Source: Pseudanabaena sp. (GTDB lineage Bacteria > Cyanobacteriota > Cyanobacteriia > Pseudanabaenales > Pseudanabaenaceae). From it: a stretch of 43,606 nt of DNA. Every line of letters begins with the position of its first letter. The stretch's first letter is position 1. Below are positions 9,581 to 17,856 of the stretch, piece after piece. The notes beneath the pieces were generated by a model. The model was given only the letters and a program-made list of their open reading frames with translations. It ran no database searches and was not told where the DNA came from. The stretch is taken from NCBI GenBank assembly GCA_003249035.1, contig QBMK01000010.1, forward strand, positions 1 to 43,606. Direction: 5' to 3'. Position numbers and translations under genes: made by a program.

Positions 9581-9749
9581 TGCTTTTAATGACAGGTGTT
9601 GCAGGCATCAAAAACATCCGAGGCTAAAACTATTGCACATCAGGCATTTCAGCTATTTAAGCTAAAGCACCTCCCCGAAACACCAATAGAGCCGAATCTT
9701 TAAGTTGATGATTTGTTTGGTCAAATCATTCTCTATCCTTCAACGATAT

Positions 9750-10331
9750 TTATATGGCGTCCTTGTTACTGGGACACAAAGACGCCACAACTGATGTCGC
9801 AATGGTTTGTGCAAAACCAGAGTCGCTGACAGCGCGTGCCAGCGATACCCCTCCGAGCAATGTTGCCAGCGCCGCGAGTGCCGCCTCGACATCACAAGGG
9901 GCATCGGATGCCTTTGGTCCGGTCGCGATAACACGGGCTACTTCACGTAGTTCCGTTTCAAACGCCACACGCGAGAAGGCATCAGAACGCACCACTTCCC
10001 CAGTCAGAGTCGGCAAAACACAGCTTTCCGACAGGTCACAAGTTCGCCTCTCATTCAAGTAGAAATGCACGAACCGATGCCACCAGCGATCGCCATGATC
10101 GATTTGAAACTGGCGCACGCCGTCTTTCAAGATCGACATGCCTTGGACGACTGATTCAGAAAACACTTCTGCCTTGGAGTCGAAATGGACGTAGAAAGCA
10201 CCGGAAGTAACGCCCGCCTCCTTCGCTAACCCGTCAACTCCTACCCCGCCAAAGCCGCCCTTTCGGAAAACGCGTCCTGCAGCCACAAGAATGCGTTGGC
10301 GCGTCTGCAATTTTTGCTCACTTCGCGACAT
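9750..10331 (-). CDS. TetR-family regulator of the SDR/aldo-keto reductase cluster
   Basis: 193 aa with a TetR helix-turn-helix (RQRILVAAGRVFRKGGFGGV, then GLAKEAGVTSGAFYVHFDSK). Ala- and Gly-rich composition and codon choice differ from the neighbouring cyclase and look like proteobacterial TetR proteins, suggesting horizontal transfer of the cluster. It is divergent from the SDR gene with an imperfect 14-10-14 bp palindrome in the gap, so autoregulation and control of the reductases is the natural reading. The ligand is unknown. Confidence 0.9.
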   Translation of the reverse strand: MSRSEQKLQTRQRILVAAGRVFRKGGFGGVGVDGLAKEAGVTSGAFYVHFDSKAEVFSESVVQGMSILKDGVRQFQIDHGDRWWHRFVHFYLNERRTCDLSESCVLPTLTGEVVRSDAFSRVAFETELREVARVIATGPKASDAPCDVEAALAALATLLGGVSLARAVSDSGFAQTIATSVVASLCPSNKDAI

Positions 10332-10384
10332 GGAATTAGCTACTCCCTCTTTTTGTACTGCATAGGTAAATTATAGTTGCTCGA

Positions 10385-10422
10385 ATAACGTTCGTGATGT
10401 AAACTCAAATCACGGTCGTTAT
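10385..10422. promoter_or_regulatory. Candidate TetR operator
   Basis: ATAACGTTCGTGAT at 10385-10398 pairs with ATCACGGTCGTTAT at 10409-10422, with 12 of 14 bases symmetric and a 10-bp spacer. It lies in the 142-bp gap between the divergent TetR and SDR genes. The left arm itself contains the palindrome AACGTT. Position and symmetry support an operator for the TetR protein. Confidence 0.65.
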
Positions 10423-10473
10423 CTGAAATGGCTATCGAATCTCAAATCAACCCTTTTTGATAGGAAAATTTAC

Positions 10474-11391
10474 ATGAATATCAGCACACAGCAAAATTCG
10501 ATGCACCAATCTCCTCAACCAAAGACCATCGTCATCACTGGTAGCAGCAGCGGATTTGGAGTCTTGACGGCTAAGGCATTGGCAGCGCGAGGTCATGACG
10601 TAGTCGCAACCATGCGCGACTCTGCGACACGCAATCATGCTGTCAAAATGGAACTTGAAACGTTTGCAGAACAAGGCCGCTTCAAGCTTCAAGTGATCGA
10701 TATGGATGTCACAAACGACGACTCAGTATCTACCGCGATCGCATCCATTGCCAAGACACACGGCAGAATAGACGTGCTTCTGAACAACGCAGGTGTCATG
10801 AATGTAGGCGTAACCGAGGCGTATTCAATCGCAGAGTTGCAAGCCCAGTTTGAAATTAACACCTTTGGCCCCGCGCGCACGATTCGCGCCGTCTTACCAA
10901 CCATGCGGAATCAGGGTTCGGGTTTGTTGATCAGCGTCACGTCACTTTCTGGGCGCGTGGTGCTTCCCTTCTTTGGAGCCTACAGTGCAAGTAAGTTTGC
11001 CTTGGAGGCACTGGCTGAAGCGTATCGTTACGAACTGTCGGGTCTGGGCATTGACTCCGTCATTGTTGAGCCTGGTCCTTTCCCATCGGGATTATTGACA
11101 AACAGCCCAGCGCCCACCAACCAAGCAATCACCGAAGCCTATGGAGACTTGGGTAAAGCTCCAGAAGCGATGAAAGCTGGTTTCCAAAGCATGTACGACT
11201 CTGCTGAGCCTCCACGTTCGCTGGATGTGGCAGAGGCAATCGTGAAGCTGATCGAGCAAACTGAAAAAAGATCGCTGCGTACTGTTGTCATGCCCAAGGG
11301 TATGGACTTTGGTGTAGAACGCTTGAACAATGGTGTCACTGAGGTTCAAAACGTTTTGCTCAAAACCATGCAACTCGAATCGATGATCTAA
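10474..11391 (+). CDS. Short-chain dehydrogenase/reductase (classical SDR)
   Basis: 305 aa with a full classical SDR set. These are the cofactor loop TGSSSGFG (22-29), NNAG (104-107), catalytic Ser157 and the YSASK motif with Tyr170 and Lys174. Asp at the end of the second strand is lacking and Arg48 is close by, which leans towards NADP(H). It should be a cytosolic carbonyl/alcohol oxidoreductase; the substrate is not evident. A second in-frame ATG at 10501 would shorten it by nine residues. It is followed by a hairpin and then the aldo-keto reductase gene, under probable control of the divergent TetR gene. A relic of a related SDR lies at 12556. Confidence 0.92.
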   Translation: MNISTQQNSMHQSPQPKTIVITGSSSGFGVLTAKALAARGHDVVATMRDSATRNHAVKMELETFAEQGRFKLQVIDMDVTNDDSVSTAIASIAKTHGRIDVLLNNAGVMNVGVTEAYSIAELQAQFEINTFGPARTIRAVLPTMRNQGSGLLISVTSLSGRVVLPFFGAYSASKFALEALAEAYRYELSGLGIDSVIVEPGPFPSGLLTNSPAPTNQAITEAYGDLGKAPEAMKAGFQSMYDSAEPPRSLDVAEAIVKLIEQTEKRSLRTVVMPKGMDFGVERLNNGVTEVQNVLLKTMQLESMI

Positions 11392-11406
11392 TTACTCTCT
11401 GACAAT

Positions 11407-11427
11407 CTTAGGCTTCCAAAGCCTAAG
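11407..11427. terminator. Hairpin between SDR and aldo-keto reductase genes
   Basis: CTTAGGCTT and AAGCCTAAG form a perfect 9-bp stem with a 3-base loop just after the SDR stop codon. No T-run follows, so it may stabilise or attenuate the message rather than end it. Confidence 0.45.
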
Positions 11428-11487
11428 ACCAGCACATCGACACAAAAGAAATATCTCTAATCCACAGACACAGGAGCTTTTAACTCA

Positions 11488-12474
11488 ATGAAATTTCAAA
11501 AATTGGGCGGCGCTGGACTCGAAGTATCTGCAATCGGCTTGGGCTGCATGGGTATGACTTGGGCTTATTCGGGTGGCACTGAATCTGGAGCAATTGAAAC
11601 GATTCACCGTGCATTGGATCTGGGTGTCAATTTCTTTGACACAGCCGAAGTTTATGGTCCATTTACCAACGAAGAAATACTGGGCAAAGCCCTTCGCGGC
11701 AAACGAGATCGCGCGATCATTGCAACCAAGTTTGGCTTCGATATCAGTTCTGCGGGGGAAATAAAAGGTACGAACAGTCGTCCAGAGCATATCAAAGCGG
11801 TTTGTGATGCATCTTTACTACGGCTCGGTGTGGATCATATCGATTTGCTTTACCAGCATCGGGTTGATCGGCAAGTACCGATCGAAGACACTGTGGGGGC
11901 AATGGCCGATCTGGTCAAGCAGGGAAAGGTGCTTTATCTAGGACTTTCTGAAGCCAGCGCAACGACGATTCGTCTTGCCCACAAGGTGCATCCTATCAGT
12001 GCCTTGCAAAGTGAGTGGTCGGTGTGGGAGCGTAACCTAGAGATTGAAATCGTCGGGACTTGCCGAGAGCTTGGGATTGGCATTGTTCCCTATTGTCCGT
12101 TGGGTCGCGGTTTCCTGACAGGCACAGCCAAGCGAGCCGAAGACTATCCATCCGATGACTATCGCCGTCGTGAGCCACGGCTTCAAGGCGAAAACTATGA
12201 CCGCAATATGGTGTTGGTCGAAAAATTACGGGTGATTGCTACTCGACATGCCGTAACACCAGCACAGGTAGCGCTGGCGTGGCTACTAGCTAAAGGAGAT
12301 GGAGTGGTTCCGATTCCTGGCACCAAACAAGTTCGGTATTTAGAGGAGAACGTGGCAGCATTGTCTCTGGTGTTAGACCCGACAGAAATCGCTGACTTTG
12401 AGGAGTTCTCCACACCGGGTGCTGTTGCGGGTCTTCGCTACGAAGAGGCATTTCTGGCGAGCATTGATCGCTAA
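11488..12474 (+). CDS. Aldo/keto reductase
   Basis: 328 aa, a complete aldo-keto reductase barrel with the catalytic tetrad Asp51, Tyr56 (FFDTAEVYG), Lys81 (IATKFGF) and His124 (LLYQHRVD). The C-terminal NADPH-binding segment is VVPIPGTKQVRYLEENVAAL. It should reduce aldehydes or ketones with NADPH in the cytosol, like the YajO/AKR13-type proteins. The upstream CAGGAGCTTTTAACTCA contains a good AGGAG ribosome-binding site. It lies 96 bp after the SDR gene and probably belongs to the same TetR-controlled unit. The physiological substrate is unknown. Confidence 0.93.
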   Translation: MKFQKLGGAGLEVSAIGLGCMGMTWAYSGGTESGAIETIHRALDLGVNFFDTAEVYGPFTNEEILGKALRGKRDRAIIATKFGFDISSAGEIKGTNSRPEHIKAVCDASLLRLGVDHIDLLYQHRVDRQVPIEDTVGAMADLVKQGKVLYLGLSEASATTIRLAHKVHPISALQSEWSVWERNLEIEIVGTCRELGIGIVPYCPLGRGFLTGTAKRAEDYPSDDYRRREPRLQGENYDRNMVLVEKLRVIATRHAVTPAQVALAWLLAKGDGVVPIPGTKQVRYLEENVAALSLVLDPTEIADFEEFSTPGAVAGLRYEEAFLASIDR

Positions 12475-12555
12475 CTGGCTTTTGAGTTGACCTGCCCCAA
12501 GACATCCCCAATCGTTGAATCTTTAAGGTTGAAAGAATCGTAGGTTCGTGCTGTG

Positions 12556-12621
12556 TCGTATCGCCACGAACTCTCTAGCTTGGGCATTGGCTCAATCAAC
12601 TTCGAGTCTAGATCCTGTTAG
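12556..12621 (+). pseudogene. Relic of an SDR gene
   Basis: The 21 codons read SYRHELSSLGIG and on to a TAG. They align with AYRYELSGLGID of the intact SDR (codons from 11020), and the DNA is also alike in this part. After IGS the similarity fades. It is therefore a fragment of a second SDR copy, or the end of an old partial duplication, left downstream of the aldo-keto reductase. Confidence 0.55.
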
Positions 12622-12686
12622 AAACATTCTAGACAGACGATTGTGACAGAATAACTTGGAGTTGTAGAGCGATCTCTTTTATTTTA

Positions 12687-12797
12687 GGCGTTGCTGAATT
12701 AGGTCTGGAATATACACTTTTCATAAGTTAGAGATAGCTTCAAATCTAGTTTTTAAAGTTTGAGCAATCGGTGATTCATACCTAATTCAGCAATGAC
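12687..12797. mobile_element. MITE-like element, 111 bp
   Basis: TTGCTGAATTAGGT at 12691-12704 is the exact reverse complement of ACCTAATTCAGCAA at 12780-12793. Counting four further, poorly matched bases on each side, the unit is flanked by the direct repeat ATTTTA (12681-12686 and 12798-12803), which would be a 6-bp target duplication. The ends resemble those of cyanobacterial IS elements that begin GGCGTTGCTGAATT. There is no coding capacity, so it would be a non-autonomous element moved by an IS transposase elsewhere. Confidence 0.6.
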
Positions 12798-12922
12798 ATT
12801 TTAAAATACCATCACATTCAACCACTACTAATTGTCTCCAGCGATCGCTCCTAAAGCTCAAATCGAGATCCTCCATAGGCATTCATTCTATCTATTTAGG
12901 CTGCGCTATCCCCATTCCTCGT

Positions 12923-13507
12923 TTAGCGCACGTTTTTTCCTTTTTCTCGCGTGACTCCAATATCTCGGCAAAGTTGCTGCGGTAACTGATCGAGGACTCG
13001 TTGAAACGAATCAAAATCCCTCAATCCGTGGGACAAAATTAAAGCACCCTGAATAGAGATGATGGCATCTTCTGCACGTGTCTTTGCAGAGGCTTCATCC
13101 AATCCTGCATCAATTAGGACTTTGGCGATCGCCTCAATCCATCGTGAAAAAGCCGCCCTAATTTGCGGGTGAAACAGGTCGTCGCTCGATTTTTCAATGA
13201 CCAAAACTGCTAACAGACAAGAATTTTGTCCCTCATTAAAAAAACGATTCGATTCCTCACACATAGACTTAAATCTGGTGCTGGGGCTTTCTTTGCACTC
13301 AAGTATTTGAAAAATACTTGTCTCTAGCCATTGATTAACGTAGATGAGCGCCGCCTCAGCCATCTCTGCCTTGCCTTTAGGGAAATGATGATAGAGGCTA
13401 GCTTTCCCCAATCCTGTTTCTTGGGAAATTTTTGAAAGAGTTACCCCTTCATAACCAAACTGTCGAAACAGTTTCAGGAGAATTGGGACATAAGTTTGTT
13501 TAGACAT
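12923..13507 (-). CDS. TetR-family regulator (LmrA/YxaF-like)
   Basis: 194 aa. The helix-turn-helix is at the N-terminus (FGYEGVTLSKIS, GLGKASLYHHFPKGKAEMA). The C-terminal part, including NSCLLAVLVIEKSSDD and IQGALILSHGLRD, resembles the LmrA/YxaF subgroup, which often controls multidrug or quinone-response genes. It is divergent from the DM13 gene, and two 16-bp half-palindromes overlap the likely promoter of that gene. The transposon now splits the DM13 gene, so its regulated partner may be lost. Confidence 0.88.
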   Translation of the reverse strand: MSKQTYVPILLKLFRQFGYEGVTLSKISQETGLGKASLYHHFPKGKAEMAEAALIYVNQWLETSIFQILECKESPSTRFKSMCEESNRFFNEGQNSCLLAVLVIEKSSDDLFHPQIRAAFSRWIEAIAKVLIDAGLDEASAKTRAEDAIISIQGALILSHGLRDFDSFQRVLDQLPQQLCRDIGVTREKGKNVR

Positions 13508-13541
13508 GGCGAAGAAAAATTATTTATTTTGGATTTACCTA

Positions 13542-13593
13542 TTGACATTATACCGAACGGACAGTACAGTATCAACATACCGAACGAACGGTA
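13542..13593 (+). promoter_or_regulatory. Promoter with two TetR-type operators upstream of the DM13 gene
   Basis: TTGACA at 13542-13547 and TACAGT at 13565-13570 are spaced by 17 bp like a sigma-70 promoter. TACCGAACGGACAGTA (13551-13566) lies in the spacer and TACCGAACGAACGGTA (13578-13593) lies just downstream. They share the TACCG-n6-CnGTA pattern, and the second is fully symmetric in its 5-bp arms. Binding of the adjacent TetR protein would block this promoter. Confidence 0.65.
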
Positions 13594-13628
13594 CAAAAAA
13601 AATTAAATCTTACTTAGGTATCGCTTCC

Positions 13629-13943
13629 ATGAAACGCATCATATCTACCATTCTTTCCACTGTTTTGATTTCAAGTGTTGTGGCAATCGCGCCAATCACA
13701 AGGGCTTTAGCAGCCAATGTTGGGTCAACGGGTAGCTTCTCGAAGGTGGAAAAAGCCACCACAGGAAAAGCCACAATTGTCCAAGATGGAGGGCATAACT
13801 ATGTTGAGCTAAATGCTGACTTTGAAACTTCTAAAGATGGTCCCGATCTCAAGGTTGTTTTATCCCGTGAGAATGCAGTTCCCCTTCACTTGAAAGGAAA
13901 GACATATCTCAATCTTGGCGCACTCAAAACCTTTAAAGGTTTA
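13629..13943 (+). pseudogene. Exported DM13-domain protein, 3' end cut off by transposon copy 1
   Basis: The likely start is ATG 13629, giving a signal peptide (MKRIISTILSTVLISSVVAI and on to ALA-A). After it comes the first part of a DM13 domain, with GSFSKVEKATTGKATIVQDG, LNADFETSKDGPDLKVVLS and YLNLGALKTFKG. DM13 is a small extracytoplasmic domain suggested to be a redox/cytochrome-like fold. The host sequence stops at about 13943 and the frame runs on into the transposon to a stop at 14018, so the last part of the domain is missing. The right flank of this transposon copy does not contain the missing part. Confidence 0.85.
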
Positions 13944-13981
13944 GGGGATCACGTAGTAAATGGACAAAAAACAACGTTAAG
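13944..13981 (+). repeat. Left terminal inverted repeat, copy 1
   Basis: 38 bp, starting GGGGATCACGTAG and ending AACGTTAAG, exactly repeated inverted at 17819-17856. Similarity continues inward (CTGAAAAGC on both sides) after one mismatch. This is the TnpA binding and cleavage site. Confidence 0.95.
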
Positions 13982-14028
13982 ACTGAAAAGCCTACTCAGT
14001 ATAGATTATAGGCATTAAAGCTAGTAAT

Positions 14029-17001
14029 TTAACGCTGCCTTAGAGGACGTAAGCCATGTCTAGCAGCATTGCCAGCAATATCAAAGAAATACTTTCCATA
14101 GGGATTAATATGCTCGTATCGAGCAGGAGAAAGATGAGCAACATCATCATCAAGAACGGGATAGCCATCTAAGCGCAATTCTTCAAGCACCTTAGCAATA
14201 TAGACAGTATTCCAAGCCACGACTGCATTGGTAACCAAAGTTAGACAACCAGACTGATCGCTTAAATCATCCTGCTGACGTTTGCGAATCTGTCCCTGAT
14301 GAGCAAAGAACAAAAAACGACGCAGAGAATGTAAAGCCTCACCCTTATTCAACTGAGAATGAATAGAACGACGATATTCTTCACTGTTGAGGTAACGCAG
14401 AATAAAGATCGTCTTGACTAACTTTCCATACTCTTGCACCGCTTGTAACAAGTTATTCTGCTGCGGAAAGGATTGTAACTTGCCCACAAATAGCGACGCT
14501 GTAACCCAACCGAGCTTTAGAGAACCAACCACTCGTAAAATATCATCCCAGCGCTCGATAATCAGACTCTGATTGATATTATTACCCTTGAGAAGGACAT
14601 CCAAGTTTGCATAAGCAGTATCCTTGTTAAGTCGATAAAGAGACTTCTTACCCACATCACGAATACGTGGCGAAAAACGCAGACCTAGAACGTCAAACAA
14701 AGCAAACATCACATCAGTATATCCCGCCGTATCAGTTGTGTGTTCCAAAATATTCAGTTCAGTCTCATTATCTAAAATCCCGTCGAGTAGGTAAGTAGCA
14801 TCACGCATCGTCGAAGGAATTACCTTGTCACCATATTGGGAAAATTGATCGGAAGTCCAAGTGTAAAAAGTTAGACCTCTACCATAGCCGAAATAACGTG
14901 GTAGAGCTACAGCTTGAGAATTTTTGACCGATACTGGAAACCTTTGCCCATCGGAAGAGGAGAGAATACCACCACCCCAGATTTTACTCAGAGATTGCTG
15001 GCATTGAAAATCGACAATGGCATTGATCGCTGGTCTTAAGGTCTCCTCCCGTAAATACCAATTAGTATGCCAGATCAAACTTTCATAGGATAAATCAGCA
15101 ACATGCGCCATCGCCTTTAAGCTCAAATTACAGGCTTGGGCTAGAATCGCCGCATACAGATAGGTTTTCGTTTCATTAGACCGAGAGGAATTGCCTCCTG
15201 CATGGATAAGAAATTGGCTAAAACCTGTTAACTGATCGACTTCGATTAATAGGTCAGTCAAATCCACATGGGGTAATCGTTTAGAGACTAAATTCTCCAA
15301 TTCTTGCTTAGTGGCTGGAACCGTTTCCGCGTCGAGATGAGAAACAATCAATTCATCATCTTCAATTCGGATAAAGTTATTGTCTTTGATCGTTTCATTA
15401 AGCTTTACCAATTCTACATCCAAAAGACCTGAAAGCTCCTTTAATCGCTCAGCGCCATCTTCTTTTACTTGTAGAAGTAGAGACACTTTAGAGCGAAGAG
15501 TCTGCCACTGCTCTTTAGGAATGAGATAAGTTTCAGGATTCGCATAGCGACGACTGCCCTCTAACCAAACATTTCCAGAGCGCATAGCAATTCGGAGTGA
15601 CCACAGTACAGATAACTCATAGTAACGTCGGCTGATATGCCCTAAACCATCTAAAACATAGGGTTTCCATTTACTGGTGACAAATTCTAAAGGAGTGTCA
15701 TCTGGCACTTTACGTTTACCATCAGCATCCAGTTGACGTAAGAGAGCAATGGCATTTAAGAGTGGATCGGAGTCAGAATTTGAGCAAAAAGTAAGTGCTT
15801 TTAAAAAAGCAGGTGCAAACTGACGGATGTAAGCATAGCGCTCACCTAGGAAATCGTAGCATTCATCCTGAGACGGGCGTGTTAATCGTCCGCAATCCTC
15901 AACGATTACCTGTAAATCTTCGAGAGAGATGCTTTCAAAGATCCTATCGCGGAGGTCAGTATCCCTGATTTCGGCATTGAGGATGATGTTGCCTATTTTT
16001 TGTAAAGCAATCACTTTCTCGTTGATCGCTTTCGCCTCTTGGAGTCGAAATGTCTCTAAATCACGTTTAGCACGACCATAAGTATCAGAAAGACATCGAA
16101 GGAATAAGTCCATTGCCTCATCAGTGATCTCAACTAAAATTTGACAAACAAAAGCGACTAAAATTGGATATCGTTTTTCCTCAGAGGTTCTCTGTAGGTA
16201 TTGACCTGTGGATTTCTTGCCTATTTTTGCCAAAAACTTTAATCGATTAGGATTAAGGCAAGAGATATCCCATTTATGTATCCCTTGCTGTTTAAGAAAA
16301 GAGAGCTTTTTTAGGGTCTTAACGATCGCAGAGGGAGAGTTAACGGTGGCAGATTGTCGCAGCCAAGTTAATTGGCTCACCTTCGGGGCAATATCACTAT
16401 CGTTAGTCAGAAGGTTATCCAGAAATTGTCGATTACTTTGAGTTAGCAGTGGAGATAATTTTTGAAACGTTTCTACCATCGCTTTACTTCTTGCTGTTCC
16501 TACCAGCCTCTCTAGTATAGTGACACCAAGGCGGACAATCTTGTCAGCTTTAAGTTTTTGCGCTGCCATTTGAAAAAGTAACAATGGCTGATCGTGCTCT
16601 TGCGCTCTTTCTATCAACCAATCCTCAAGCATTACTAGATCTGCCTCAGTGGAATTATGAAAACCCAGATAATTCAGAATTTGCTGTAAATGTTCAGTAC
16701 GAGTTTGAGCGCGTTTCCCGTATAGAATAAGGTCTTCTATCGGCTGGTTGAGTTGTTGAGACAAGTAGGTTCTTACTTCTATTGGAATATCCTTGAGATT
16801 ATCGGGACTAAAACCTAAATAGCGGAGAACACAAAGTTGAGTGGCAAACCCTAATCGATTATAGGATTTACGTTGTCTTTTAACTTGGACTAGATCTTCC
16901 TTTGATAACGTAAAGTAACAAATGATGTCTGATTCTATGATGCTTGATGGAAATTGACTAAGGTGAAGGCGTTCTGACTCGCTTAAGAAATTGGCTGGCA
17001 T
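14029..17001 (-). CDS. tnpA: Tn3-family transposase TnpA, copy 1
   Basis: 990 aa, the usual length for Tn3 TnpA. The N-terminal DNA-binding part (FLSESERLHLSQFPSSI) matches the DUF4158-like start of the family. The catalytic triad is visible as Asp684 in SSDGQRF, Asp757 in EHTTDTAGYTD and Glu888 in LNKGEALHSL. It catalyses replicative transposition through a cointegrate. It begins 151 bp from the divergent recombinase gene and reads towards the left repeat. There is no sign of decay, and the protein is identical to that of copy 2. Confidence 0.97.
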   Translation of the reverse strand: MPANFLSESERLHLSQFPSSIIESDIICYFTLSKEDLVQVKRQRKSYNRLGFATQLCVLRYLGFSPDNLKDIPIEVRTYLSQQLNQPIEDLILYGKRAQTRTEHLQQILNYLGFHNSTEADLVMLEDWLIERAQEHDQPLLLFQMAAQKLKADKIVRLGVTILERLVGTARSKAMVETFQKLSPLLTQSNRQFLDNLLTNDSDIAPKVSQLTWLRQSATVNSPSAIVKTLKKLSFLKQQGIHKWDISCLNPNRLKFLAKIGKKSTGQYLQRTSEEKRYPILVAFVCQILVEITDEAMDLFLRCLSDTYGRAKRDLETFRLQEAKAINEKVIALQKIGNIILNAEIRDTDLRDRIFESISLEDLQVIVEDCGRLTRPSQDECYDFLGERYAYIRQFAPAFLKALTFCSNSDSDPLLNAIALLRQLDADGKRKVPDDTPLEFVTSKWKPYVLDGLGHISRRYYELSVLWSLRIAMRSGNVWLEGSRRYANPETYLIPKEQWQTLRSKVSLLLQVKEDGAERLKELSGLLDVELVKLNETIKDNNFIRIEDDELIVSHLDAETVPATKQELENLVSKRLPHVDLTDLLIEVDQLTGFSQFLIHAGGNSSRSNETKTYLYAAILAQACNLSLKAMAHVADLSYESLIWHTNWYLREETLRPAINAIVDFQCQQSLSKIWGGGILSSSDGQRFPVSVKNSQAVALPRYFGYGRGLTFYTWTSDQFSQYGDKVIPSTMRDATYLLDGILDNETELNILEHTTDTAGYTDVMFALFDVLGLRFSPRIRDVGKKSLYRLNKDTAYANLDVLLKGNNINQSLIIERWDDILRVVGSLKLGWVTASLFVGKLQSFPQQNNLLQAVQEYGKLVKTIFILRYLNSEEYRRSIHSQLNKGEALHSLRRFLFFAHQGQIRKRQQDDLSDQSGCLTLVTNAVVAWNTVYIAKVLEELRLDGYPVLDDDVAHLSPARYEHINPYGKYFFDIAGNAARHGLRPLRQR

Positions 17002-17083
17002 TTAGATTTACTACCCTTGGATAATCCTTCAACATGATTTTTACGTTCTTTGGATTTTGTACAAGACAGTAAAATTGTAGAAG

Positions 17084-17115
17084 TTATACCAACTTTAGGG
17101 TCTAAGTTGGTATAA
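17084..17115. promoter_or_regulatory. Probable recombination core site of the transposon (res/rst/IRS-type), copy 1
   Basis: TTATACCAACTT and AAGTTGGTATAA are perfect 12-bp inverted arms with an 8-bp spacer, lying between the divergent tnpA and recombinase genes. Tyrosine recombinases cross over at inverted 11-13 bp arms around 6-8 bp, so this fits a core site for cointegrate resolution, as in Tn4430 IRS or Tn4651 rst. It may also hold the divergent promoters. Confidence 0.7.
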
Positions 17116-17152
17116 TTGTCTAATTATCTCCTGATTCTTAAGGGTTATAGAC

Positions 17153-17785
17153 ATGGTCGATCTAGTAGTTCAACCATCGAAAGTTGGTAAAGTTACTTTA
17201 TCTAAGCGAAAGTCTCCTAATTCCCAAAGGTATGTAGATGTTAGGACTCGTGAGTTTCTATTGCCTGAAGAGGTGGAGGCGATGTGTGAGGCGATTAAGA
17301 AAAGGGGCGGTCGTCATGAGCACCGTGATGCTTCTTTGATATTGCTCATTTACCGCCATGGTCTAAGGCTATCGGAGTCGGCTTCTTTACGTTGGGAGCA
17401 AATCAATTTTAGTGATGGGACTATTTACGTCAAGCGGCTAAAGGGCGGCACTTCTTCTACTCAACCTCTTTATGGTGATGAAATTAGGGCACTTCGCAAA
17501 CTGCAAAGGGATTATCCAAAATGTCCTTTCGTTTTTCAGAGCAACCGTAAGGGTCCGATGTGTCCAGATACGATCGCTGGAGTTGTGGTGTCAGCAGGGC
17601 GATTGGCTGATTTGCCTTTTCCTGTCCACGCTCATATGCTCAGGCATGGTACTGGTTATTATTTGGCTAATAGAGGCGTGGATACTCGCACTATCCAAAG
17701 TTATCTCGGTCATAAAAATATTCAGCATACTGTCCGTTACACTGAACTTGCTCCTATGAAATTTCAGGGTCTTTGGGATAGTTAG
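17153..17785 (+). CDS. Short tyrosine recombinase (cointegrate resolvase, TnpI-like), copy 1
   Basis: 210 aa, mostly catalytic domain, as in FimB/FimE-sized recombinases. The active-site set is complete: Arg72 (HGLRLSE), Lys97 (KRLKGG), His161 and Arg164 (HMLRHGTG), His187 (LGHKNI) and nucleophile Tyr196 (VRYTEL). It lacks most of a core-binding N-terminal domain and is shorter than TnpI of Tn4430. As the only recombinase in the transposon it should resolve cointegrates at the palindrome just upstream. Identical in copy 2. Confidence 0.93.
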   Translation: MVDLVVQPSKVGKVTLSKRKSPNSQRYVDVRTREFLLPEEVEAMCEAIKKRGGRHEHRDASLILLIYRHGLRLSESASLRWEQINFSDGTIYVKRLKGGTSSTQPLYGDEIRALRKLQRDYPKCPFVFQSNRKGPMCPDTIAGVVVSAGRLADLPFPVHAHMLRHGTGYYLANRGVDTRTIQSYLGHKNIQHTVRYTELAPMKFQGLWDS

Positions 17786-17818
17786 CGGCTAAAACTCTCT
17801 CCCACTAAGCTTTTCAGC

Positions 17819-17856
17819 CTTAACGTTGTTTTTTGTCCATTTACTACGTGATCCCC
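17819..17856 (-). repeat. Right terminal inverted repeat, copy 1
   Basis: 38 bp, exact reverse complement of the left repeat, starting CTTAACGTTG and ending GATCCCC. It is followed by TAAGTG, where the plasmid-like sequence begins. Confidence 0.95.

Larger units (their letters stand above)
12475..12922. other. Intergenic region with an SDR relic and a MITE-like repeat
   Basis: No intact gene. It contains a 21-codon relic similar to the upstream SDR (12556-12621) and a 111-bp element with 14-bp inverted ends flanked by a 6-bp direct repeat (12687-12797), both listed separately. One HIP1 site lies at about 12840. Confidence 0.6.
13944..17856. mobile_element. Tn3-family transposon, copy 1
   Basis: Bounded by 38-bp inverted repeats that begin GGGG and end TAAG, the Tn3-family hallmark. 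It carries divergent tnpA and tyrosine recombinase genes and no passenger genes. All four transposon ends in the window also share an A outside the GGGG (T on the other side), so the true repeat may be 39 bp. Flanking 5-mers do not match (GTTTA/TAAGT or GGTTT/AAGTG), so there is no target duplication at this copy. An equal-length copy with identical translations sits 25749 bp downstream in the same orientation. Confidence 0.95.

Noticed and set aside
9754-10062. 102-codon frame on the plus strand opposite the second TetR gene
   Set aside because: It is antisense to a clear TetR protein, is Ser/Ala/Thr-rich without any motif, and reflects the codon pattern of the real gene.
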